Shown here in pieces: positions 23,801-35,800 of a DNA stretch of 64,000 bases (the stretch's first letter is position 1; every line of letters begins with the position of its first letter). The translations under genes were made by a program, and so were the position numbers. The stretch lies in NCBI GenBank assembly GCA_003260075.1, contig QLIY01000017.1, forward strand, positions 1-64,000. Direction: 5' to 3'. Source of the stretch: Phallusia mammillata. Taxonomy: Eukaryota > Chordata > Ascidiacea > Phlebobranchia > Ascidiidae. A model generated the notes under the pieces. It searched no databases. It was not told the origin of the DNA and saw only the letters and a program-made list of their open reading frames with translations.

Positions 23801-26800
23801 TAAAGCAGGTGTCATAAATATTACATCACATGGATTGCATTTGACAAACACCTACCAACATTCGCTTGTCATATGCATCAGACGCTATGACGTCTTGCTT
23901 TTGACGTCAGTTAACGAACCCACACGACCACGATTTGACGCGCTAACTCGCTTCCGACTTTTGACGATTCGACGAACAACGCGATTGTCAGCTGAAAAAG
24001 TTTGGCATTTGCCGCCTAACACGGGAAATAACCAATGGATCTAACTGGTAGCACAAATACTTTCACATAAGCTTCCAATGAACAAATACATGTGGGTTGT
24101 GCGGCTTGTTTACAATTTGCATGCTCTTATTGTTTAGCAGCGTGCTAATATCGGCTTTTGTAATCTAATGATGCCTTGTGTTTTATGTTTGTGTTCTGCT
24201 ATGGCTGATACGTTTACATTTCATGTGTTTTGCCTCAGATACAGTTCATACGGAAGTTACTCTACTAGCCTGTACACGCGTAGGCGTTCCAAATCTGGCA
24301 ATAATAGGGCAAGGTACGCCCAGCATGTTTTACACATTTGTCAACCCATAATCTGTGAATAAACATTTAAACATTACTCACAATACAGTTGATCATGTTT
24401 TTGATGCTTTTGGTTTGCTGCATGTGTATAATTTTGTTATGTTGCATGATAAAGCTATGAGTGTGATTAAGTGCATCTTGCCTTACTTCTCCAATAAACG
24501 TTGGAGGCATGATTCCCAGATTTCAAATTAACAATATGCCTATACATAAGTTATGTCAGTACGAGAAAATCCTTACATTGTAATCAAATTCAGGAAACAT
24601 AGCATTAAGTATAATCATATAATTTATCCTAGGTAACATGGAAAAATATTCCGTGTAATGAATAAATAGCCTACTCGATAATAAGGGGATATACAGACGC
24701 TTTTCAAAAAGCCATAAAATTAAAGTAGTCGGAAGGTTGAGTCAGTTTCTTTACCCCTGGTTTAATAAACCCACTTTGCACCAGCACGAAAACTATTCCT
24801 GTCAACTTTACAATATCTTACGTTTCCAATTACATTGCACCAAATTTATGTTCTAACTTACAACCGGAACGTGATTTTGAAATATGGAACGAACTATTTT
24901 ACTCTCCACAACACGAATGCTCAAAAAACACTAATTGTTTTATTTTGTATCAATTCACATTTCGCAATGCAAAACAGGTAAACAATTTGCTCGTTGCAGT
25001 ACTTCTACGTCGCCGAATCTTGAACTTGTGCCGCGTACAGCTGACAAAAGAACCATATATACTGGTCGATATTGTGCCTATCCCACCACAAAGCTCGTCC
25101 CACAACGATATGTGAACGGGTCACAGACCTACCTAAAAAGGGTTGTATCGCATTGTCCGTGGTCAGCTTTGTATTGCAACCCCAAAGTGAGGTAAGTTGA
25201 AATCATTCCCTCCAGCTTAAATCCCGCGGGCAACAACCGAGTGTGGCAGTGCCTTAGTGCCTAAACCGGGGCCCAGTTGCACAAGCATTTCGCTTGTACT
25301 GATTCCAGAACTTTCGTTAAAGACATAAAACAGTGACAACGTACGTTTTACCGCGACATCATTTCGCCTGTAATGTATTTAGCCAAGGTTTAGTTATCCT
25401 AATCACATCTATCATCGGTTCGTTTAGTAAGAAGTATTCCCTTAAGTAAGATGCAGTAATGGGCTTGCCCGCCTTTGCTCCCTGGGGCCCTTGTCTTTCA
25501 TCGTGTTCCTGACCATGGCCCTACTACGCCTGCGTACGTCACTAAACTTGTGCTTTGCTTTTAGTTACGTCATAGCCAAACGTCGCAAATACGCTATGCG
25601 TATGCAAGAACTGTCGACTGACGAGTGGAGATGTTGTCCAGGATTTTCCGGAGAAAATTGCGAGAACGGTATAAGCCTTTTAATACCTTGCCGCATCAAA
25701 TACTGGAGCAGAAACCGCCAACCTTTATAAACTTTCGTTAATTCCAATAGATCGACAATGGTTAATAGATTTAATACGGCTTGTGTGCTGAAAGGAGGTT
25801 TATCTTTGGCCGATACACACTCGAACTAGAGTAACCTACTCTTCACATTAGTTTACCCTAATCACGGTGGCGTCTGTGGCGATAATTCACTTAACAGTCT
25901 GCAAGGCGGTTTGTGTACGATTGATTGCCGAGGCTGTGTAAGCTATCAAAACGCAGCGAATATTTGATTGGTGAAGCTAAGTTATAAATAGCAAGCGTCC
26001 TGGGGTAATCGGAAACAACGCGCTGTTTGCAAAAAGTCAAGGATTTCCATGAGCAAGATGCACCCCGATGCCCTTCAACACGGGGTATCGCAATCGTGTA
26101 GGAACTCTAAACGAAATCATAGAGCTTCAAAACGCGATTTTATAATGTTGATTTTGTTACCATTAACGGTACCACATATTGTCGCAAGCAAGTGACACAC
26201 CGTTCAGGTAGACGGGTATGTATACTCACTGCTGTCACAAAAGTTCAATCGCTGCGGGTGCTGGAAACCAACCGCCGTCTTTCAATCAGTCTAGGTCGCT
26301 CGACTGACCGCCAATGTCTCTCGAGCCTGAAAAATTCACAAGGTTACACGCTCGCGTAATAACAACTTCGATCGTGGTAATCGCGCCTGTAGCCCTACAT
26401 TTCAACGCTGGAAGACTGCTTTTAGTTGTCACTCCGGACAAGGCCATGAATACAAAGTTAAGGTGTGGCAAGGTTTGAGCGGGTTCCCCTGTATTTGAAT
26501 GAAGCCAATCTGTGTTTTGCGGTCTGGCTTATGAGCTTCGTGCTGGATTTCAACGAGCCGATATCCGCCGTTGCTTCTCGACGCTTGTTGTGTTTTGGTG
26601 GGGCTTGGATACTTTGATCTGGATGTGCTTGTCTATTGCCAATAGTTCATAATACACTGTCAATCGATTGCAAAAGTTTATGTCAGTTTCGTAAACTTAT
26701 CGAAGAAGGTCAATATACGCGAATACAAATACGCAACCAGGTGTGCCTGGCATATATTTGTTGTGCCAGCAGAGCACTATGTGGCCTGAAAGCAGCTATT

Positions 26801-29800
26801 TGTTTTGTTGGCTATCCTATACTTGAATACGCACTGTAAACTTCCGAATATTACCTAACGAGTATATTTAGCTAAAGGACGATCGAAATAATACTAATGT
26901 GTCCACACGCAAGATTAAAGGTCAAGTAAACCGCATACTTGTTGGGGATTTAGGTTAGACTAGATAGCCAAGTTGTTGGGCACCCGCTTCAAACCCCAAA
27001 CACACGTTAGACATGCTTGGGTGGCGAGATGGTACGCAAGCCCGCCCGGCGCTAATCAACCTTACAACGGAACAGGTGCGGTTTGGCTGGGTTTCTTCTC
27101 GGAAATGCTTGTAGGCCAACAAACCAAATATTTAATCTAAAACCACCAGACCGCACGACCAACTAATTTGCAGGAAGCAGCAACAATCAAAGCGCTGTGA
27201 AAACTTTAACCTTGACATTGTTGCACTGTATTATCACGCATTTTCTGTTTTCTAGTGTGCTACAACTGTTCTAAGGTGAAGCAGCTGAACCAGCGCATTG
27301 ACGATTTATCGCAGCAGGTGAGAAAAGTATTCTCCTCAGAGTTGGTGAACACGTATATGAACATGATCGATGTTAGCCGCATTTTTGAATGACGTTTAAA
27401 CTTGTGTAAACAAACATATTCATCGAGAATATAATTGAACTCTGTTGGCCTTAGGTGGCGACCTTCTTTTTGTCGAATGTTTCGGTAGTTTTTAGCATAT
27501 GATACACGGCATGAACCGGCAGTGGTGTTTGCCATTATTATGCGAGTGAAGACAAACATAACAGTCGAGGCTAAGTGGCGAATTTGGCACGAACTACAAA
27601 CACTTGATCAATTAGCTTTTGTGAACGCCGTCATTCAAAGCGTGTTTGCATTAGATTTTAGTGCTCTTGCTGCAAACAAATCTTAAGTCGAATATTTTAG
27701 AAATGTAAAATGTGTTATCAAGCACTTTTCTGATGATTTAATATTTACGTGTCTTTTAAAAACACCCTAACTAATTGAATAATAATGCATTTTTAGGTCA
27801 TAAACATTCAAGCGGCAGGCAGGAGGCTTGGGAGCGAAGGAGCATTAGTATCGGTTTCTGTCCCTCCGGCCGGTCCTGTTGGTCCGCAGGGGCCTGTGGG
27901 CTTACGGGGACCAAAAGGCGAACCAGGAGTAAATGGAAGTGATGGTGCCCATGGCCTCATGGGGCCACCTGGTGTTCCTGGAATGAAGGGCCACAAGGGT
28001 GAAATAGGAGGTATTGGTAAGCACGGATTTCCGGGTATGAACGGTTTGCCTGGACCCCAAGGCCTTATGGGAGAACCAGGACCTCCAGGAGAAGCTGGCT
28101 TGAGGGGAATGAAAGGAGACATAGGTGGCATTGGCCCAAAAGGTACTGAAAGTGTTTTCTTTTACATGAGAGTCCAATACTAAAGTCACGTTTTTAACAG
28201 GTGAACCTGGAATTGCTGGAACTCCCGGAAATGATGGAGTTGACGGTAATCCGGGTGAGAAAGGTAAAAAATTCAAACAGTTTGTTTATGCCACATACGG
28301 TCACTTAACTTTGTCTTGTGTAGGCGAGAAAGGAATGACTGGTTTGGCTGGGCCTAAGGGCGAGCCGGGCACTCCGGTTAACATTTCGGGTGTAGCTGGA
28401 GAAAGAGGCCCAGCAGGATTGCAAGGACCACCAGGTCCTCCGGGTTCTCCAGGTGTTTGCGATTGTTCTCGTACTGCAGAAACAAACAACACTGAGTCAA
28501 CTACAAACGGTAAGTTTCTCCCGCTCTAACCATTTAGTCCAACTGCATGTTGAGGCCTCAAATGCGGTGGAAATAGCTGTGGAAATCGTCTGAGCAGTGT
28601 TGGTCGCATTAACTGCGAGTTTTTGCCTTTCGCTTACTATGTGCAAGCACGTTGCGTCGTAAATCTTTTGAGGCCAACAAAGGCTTTCTTTGTTTCGAAC
28701 ACTCGTAAAAATTCATTGTGTTTGATGCAGTTGCTTTGACATTTTGTCAATCGTTAAGGCGAGAGAAAAATCCACTCAGTGTCTTCAATAGCTATACGTA
28801 CGAGTTGAATACACAACGTTATTAATGACGCCTCATTGGCGGGACCGAAATAGAGGACAATTGAACAGTGCCACTATGCGGATAAACAACCTCCTGAGCT
28901 TTTGTTTGTGAAACAAAACAACCTTTATAAACCACGAGTCTTACGTTAAGTCGGTGGTGGTGTTTGATTTGTCCATTTGATCACTTGGCGTCCCTTCTAT
29001 TGTCAAATATTTAGTTTTTCCTCGAATCCATTTGCAGTTGACATTTATCGAGTAAAGGGTTAAAATAAGAAGTAATGATATGACTGATTAAGGCTGGTTT
29101 TAGATTGACACCCTAGCGGTATGTTTGTAACTTTCGTATTACCGGGAAAATCGTTTTTCTTTATGCGCGTCGCGTTACACAGAGATGGGTACTGATCCAC
29201 TCAGTGGCCTAGGTGGGGCCACCGAAGGTCCGGCCACCGTCGATTTTTGCGCCAGCCTCCTGTGGAAGCGTTTTATAATGGATATAAGCTGCGACTTCGA
29301 CGAGGAGAACGTCCTCTCGCTGCCCGGTCGTCGAAGGAAGCGAGACGATCGTCACTACGACGCTACAAACGAGACAAAACGGAAAGGTGGCACGCTGTGT
29401 CTCTTCGAACCAAGCAGTCGACCGCCCGGTTCGTCAGGCTGGGTCATCGACTCTGAGCCACTTCTGAACCGCCGCGACGACCCTGCGGCCAATTTAGTTG
29501 ATGAGACTGACGATGACGATCTGTCGTTGCACGAAGACAAAAACGCTTCTCGATTAGCGAGCAACAGCACCTCCTCCGTCAACTTCTTCCTTACTTTTCA
29601 TCCAACTACCTCAGACATCGAAAATCATTCGGTGGCCACAGTTTCAAGTCCCTTCTTTGTCAACCCTTTAAAGGGCATCTGCATGACGTTTCGATACCTC
29701 ATTCGCGGACGCAGAACTGAACGTCCCTGTCTACTGATTTACCTCCTGTCATGCAATTCTGGTTACCGGATACCAGTGCTTAACATAACATCCAACGGCA

Positions 29801-32800
29801 CTGACGCGTGGGAGCGGGGTACTGTCCCGTTGCCCGAATACAATCGACCTTTCCAGGCCATTTTCGAGGCGAGGGCAGGACCGGGCGCTCTGGTGTCCGT
29901 CTCTATTGACAACGTCGTGTTTTCGGCCTGTGGTGAGTCTGGCTTTCCAGAACCGCCTGTAGATGTGCGTGGTGTGTGCCCGGGTAGCTGATTGGTGGAC
30001 TCACACGTACACGGCACCGCCTGACCTCTTTGCAGAAGGCTCACACAAGATGTACGCTGAAACTCGAACTGTTCAACAGCGGCTTAAACAGATTTTGTGT
30101 CCGCATAACGATTAAAACATTTCTGCGGCGGCCAACGCTGCAAAGAGATCGGCTGGAACCGGAATGTGGTGAAACTGCTTGTAGTCGTGTGTTCAAAAGC
30201 AATGTTTGCCACCCATAATTGCTCACCGTCGCTTTAGTAATCCTCATGATGCAATTATAATCAGGAACACTCATCTGTCAGTGCATGTGTAGGTTCGGTG
30301 TAATTGAGTCACTTCTTTGGTACGCTTCACTCTCGTAGTGTGTTTTGCATGCGGTAGGTGTCAACCACATCATTGCCAGGCGTATTTCTGCGGCACAGTC
30401 TCCCAAGGCGTATAATTCAGTACTGCCCAATGTAATCTGCTTCATGTACTCATGTAATAATTTGCAATCATTGTTTAGCACCCAATGATTCAATGCTTTA
30501 TACACCATTTTCCATTAAAGGCTCAAAAGTCAATGTCGCAAATTTATACAATGCATGTATTATTTGGGTGTATTCAGTGTGGCTTTCTAATTGGTGTGTT
30601 TGCCGGTGCTGTACTCCTTTAATGGGACGACGCAACATCATCGAGCCCATTGTTTGTGTGAATTCAGTTACAAAGTGTTTTTTGTGATTAGTTGAGTAAA
30701 AAAATTTGGCCATAGCATGCAAGTAATTTGTTGAGTGGTCAGATTTGTTGTAGCAGCATGAGTAGCAAGGTGTCACAATTGTACCGCGTGTTTTTGCTTC
30801 AATTGTAGGTAATTAATCGTTTGCTGTGTATTATTTGATAATTGTCACTTGAGAAAAAGCAAATATTGTGTCTCAATATTTGCATGCAGTTAATATTAAA
30901 AAATAATAATATGTTATTTTTATGCTATACCAAACAGGATCGAATACATGCATAAGCAATGGTCAAGTATACGCCGAGGGTGACCTATGGAAAGTGGCCA
31001 ATTGCGAAGAATGCCTTTGTCTTGATGGCGAGACGATCTGTTTTGAAATTCTTTGCCCATCCTTGAACTCGTGCAAATACAAATACAAGCCGGAGGGATA
31101 TTGTTGCGAAGTATGCTGTGCACATCAGATTGAGTCTGAAGATAAAGGTACCGCTTTCTAATAGACTGAAAATAGATTGTGTTTCAAGTGATATGACACA
31201 CCATTTAAAAAAAACTAAAATCAAAGTCAGCATAGTATAAGTACCCAGAATACGCAGGGAAGCAAAATGTTATTTACTAATAGGCATTTGGACGTTTCCA
31301 TATTACAAGTGTCGTCACCTGGAACATCATTTAAGTCTTAAGACATGATGAAAAAAAAACAGCAGTTAAAACCAGGGAGTCGAACCGGAACTGAACCCGA
31401 ACCCGCGAACCGGTTTGAGCGGATAATTTCATTAAACCTGAACTGAACCCGAACCGCTATTTACGATTTTCTAAAAACCCGAACCGGAATTGAAACCTAT
31501 ATTTTGTTTGGCGTTGGACCCGAACCGGAACCGAACCAGTAAAAAAAATGCAGTCTGTTTTATATTTTATGATTTTTTGTTCAAAACAGCGCACTGAAGA
31601 ATACGCGAGATAACACATATAGGGCGTGTCAAAAATAACAGCACACGGACAAAATTATTTTGGAGTTTGATAAGGCCAAGTAGATGATGGGTAGAATTGA
31701 ATTGAAACATTTGAACCGGTTTAAAAACCGCAAACCGGTTCGGACCGGATAACTTGCCCAAACCGGAACAAAACCCGAACCCGAAAATATACATTTTTAA
31801 AAACCGGACCTGAACCCGAACCCTTAAAAACAAAACCAAGTGAACCCGAACCGAACCTGAACCCATATGACAAGCGGTTCGACTCCCTGGTTAAAACTCT
31901 GTTTAATATTTAATTCAACATAAAATTTGAGAAAATGATACAATAAGAACTCCTTAGAAGTCTGCAACCTATTATATGAGTTTCATTACATATCAATACA
32001 TAAAAACGCGTTTTTGCAGAGGGAAGTGCTGAGAGTGGGGACGAAGATGATGGATCAAGTGAAACGGTTGTCACGACAACGGCCACCACCACAACATCAT
32101 TAGACGAATACGACGACTACACGTACGTAGGTTACGAGGGATACGACAACGAGCCATCCTCATCCCGGTTTAGAAGATCGTTTGATCCTCTCGGATGTCC
32201 AGTGATTGTGAGAGTTACCCCAACTGGTGAGTACCGTAATGTCACGTGGGAAGATATGACTATAATTTTGGCAAAAGTTTATGCTTGGCCATTTGATTCC
32301 GTACGTATAAGCCTAAAAGCTTTTTATGGCTCAGTGGTGCAGGCTCAGGATTATCTGTAAACCGACCACACGCAAATACGAACAAGCGCGTTCTATAACA
32401 TAAATGTCTGGTTTTGACAAAGTTGTTTAAACATATAGTTTTAAACTCGTACTGAAGACTAAATTGCAAAGCGAACACTCTTATTGTTCAAAACATTGTA
32501 AACAAAAGTTATGGTGCACCGTTTGTCATCCTCTTGACCTTTGTGGTATGAACGTCCCGTCTGTATGAAAAGTATGCAACCTGTTTTCAACGTCTGAAGT
32601 CGCTCGTACATGGCGACACTGTTATCTCTTGAGGCAATTTACATGGGCAAGCAATAAGCGTTTCTTGCATTTGTTGCATTAGTTTAATCTGCAACACTTA
32701 ACTTCGGAATGTTTGGCGCTCGGTTCGGGCAAAGCTGATTGATCAGCACTTGAACCCGATTGCAACTCGCCTCTTGCTCCCGTCACGTCGCAAAGGAAAT

Positions 32801-35800
32801 ATTAAGTTTCCAACCTAACACGCATGGAACGCATCGTTTATGTTATGCTGCACAGATTTCTACTTGGCGATTTTTGATTGCTGTCAATTCTACCCAAGCC
32901 TATTAGATACATGTGGTAGCCTAAGAACGATATGGTTGCCCCCCAATGCTTTATCGATATAGTTTAAAACACTGGTGCAAATGAACAATATTCATGGGCA
33001 AACGGTGACATCCATGTAAAACGCTGTATTGCGCTCTAAAACACACAAAAGAGAAATAGGAACAACTGATATACTGCATTGACGCTTTTTGGAGCAACAT
33101 TCTGAAACATTATATCGGTGTGTTAAGGTTCCGAAACAGTTTGCTTGCTACCACGGGATTCTGGACCTTGTCGTGGTCGCTTCCCCAAGTATCACTTCAA
33201 TCAGCACACACAGGCGTGTGAGTTATTTACATACGGAGGATGTGAGGGAAATGCAAACAATTTCGAAACCCCAGCACAATGCCAGCAGATGTGCGATCCC
33301 GAATATCCACCACAGACTACCCCGATTGGTAAGTGATAGTGTTGTGATAAATAGGTGGTCACGTCCAAACTGCACCTTTAACCGAATTAGCCTAGAGGCC
33401 GCTTGCTACATTCTGCCTAACTTTGGTGATCGACATATAAGACCTGGGTGTGTTTTGAGTTAGCGGAAATATGGTATAAGTGTCAAACGTCATTACGATA
33501 ATAACTGACGACGGCGCTCTGGCACGCAGCGTCCACGATCCCCGCTCGCTGCTTCGACTCGGTCGAGCCGCGACCATGCAATGACACTGAAGCGAGCTTT
33601 TACTACGACGCCGGAATCGGCAAGTGCCTTCAGTTTACCTACGGCGGTTGCCAAGGCAGTACCAACCGATTTCCCAACGCCAGCATTTGCACGCAAGTCT
33701 GCAAAGGAGAATTCATGCAAAACGGCGTGTCAGTCAGATCAACTAGAGAGCCGACGTCAATCGGTATGACGTCACGACCTGTGGTTGCTGCATCCCATAC
33801 TTAACCGTCGCTCACAGCCATGCGCCACATCTGTGCAATGATGTGGGTGGTCATAAAGTTGAGCTAACTGACTTACACGCTCGTTGCCGAAGTTTGAGTT
33901 TGGACTACATTTAAACATGCATGAAAGCCATTCTAACATGTTCCTTCTTTTATGTCATTGCAAGTTAATCACAAGGGTACCATGGAATGAATCATTTTGC
34001 CTGAACATTTGCAAATCATCCGTATTTTGTTCAGTTCGTTGTCTGTGTAACAAGCCTTGCCGTGTTCATCTAGAGAGCGAAAGGCGCAACTTGCCATACA
34101 AATGTCGGTTCCCTCGAAGAGAGGGTCCTTGCAAAGCATTGATGCCACGGTTCTACTACGACAGTGCGGAGGACCGATGCAAGCTTTTTAACTATGGTGG
34201 TTGCCAGGGAAATGCGAATCGGTTTCACACTCCTTGGGGCTGCCGGGACACTTGTGGTGGTGGAGAGCCTGTGTACGAAACCCCAAACAAAGGTAAGGAA
34301 AAATACTGAGTGTCTTAACCGAGTATCTTTGTGTGAAACAGAATCACATTCTTCGAAAGGACTTATAAAGTGATAGAAAGGTTTTTTTAACTCTGAAAGG
34401 GTTTTCGTGGCGAAATGTATCAACTTGGGGCAAGATTTAGGCGCGAGCTGTTAACTTCTATTTGTTTTTCATCTTAGTAACAAAAAATTTGCCCGCTCGC
34501 TGTTTGCTGCCGAAGAAAAAGGGTCCTTGCAAAGGTTCCTTACAGCACTTTTACTACAATCCGGAAACCGACAAATGCCAAATCTTTGTGTACGGCGGTT
34601 GTCAAGGAAACGCAAACAACTTCGAAGAAGCTGAAGAATGTGTGAGCGTGTGTGGGGGAGTCCCCAGTATTGTTTACCCTCCACGGAACCGCGCGGCTAG
34701 TGGATTGACATCAAGTGGATCCGGTAAGGAATTAAAATAATATCTTGATAATACTGGTTTCACATTTATAAAGGAATTCTCAAAATGGAATAGCCTACGT
34801 GTGATTATTTATGTTTAAATCTTTCAATGGTCTTCTGAAAGCTCTTAAATACTACCTTGCCTACCATATTTGTGGTTTTGCAGCCGACGGTGCACCCGGT
34901 CCGAATCTCAAGTGTTCCCTGCCTCTACAAGAAGGTCCATGCAAGGCCGGGCTCTACAGATACTTCTTTGATCAGAGGACGAATCTCTGCTCCGTGTTCG
35001 TATACGGCGGTTGTCGCGGCAACGACAACAACTTTGAGACGGGCGAGGAATGCAAGAAGGCTTGTGGTGGCGACGGCTTCAACTTCACTATCACACTGGA
35101 GAGCGACCTTCAGGGTGAGTCTGATGTATTTCAGTGTTGTTGTGTAAAGGGTGCGCCCGACACTTTGCATGTATTCCATCAATCGACGCTTTGAGTTTGC
35201 GGTAAGGATTTGACGTACCGCGTTTTGCTTTTCGCCTGTTTGAAATCATGGAGTGACAGGGACGTGGTATTTAGGACACGTAGGCATGCCATCTCAAACT
35301 ACAAGTTTAGCTACAGAAGAGTGGTAACATTTAAATAAGGCACTATTTCCAGGAAAAGTAACTTATCTTGTAGGCTTTTTTGGGCCGATTCGTCAATTTA
35401 CTCGCATGTAAACAATACCGTGTTCATCCATGGTGGGGGAGAGATGAGTAAATGACATAACACATGGAAGAACATTTATTCCTTGCTTGCGGAACAAATA
35501 GGATTTGGAATGGGATTTAATAAATGTTGCACAACAATTTTAACTTTAATAGAAATAAAATAGTCAGTTATAGAAAGCTAACACAAATAGACCATTGAGC
35601 TTGATGCCATGTTGGGATATCGTTTATTGAACGACTACAACATTGTTTTTATGTGGTCCATGAGAATTCCATGGCCCGACCATAATGACACTGTTGAAAT
35701 AAATTGTCAGGACAAGATTTGTCGGAGATCTTGCCTCATATTGAAAGTCGGCCCGAAACAACTATCGGACCTCCAGGAGCTAAAGGTGAAAAGGGTGCGC

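Noticed and set aside
26945..27110. tRNA-like stretch (tagccaagttgttgggcacccgcttcaaacc)
   Set aside because: Hints of A and B boxes but no cloverleaf I could fold and no tail; not enough for a tRNA or SINE call.
27902..28276. Proline-rich minus-strand frames opposite the collagen exons
   Set aside because: They are mirror images of the Gly-X-Y coding strand.
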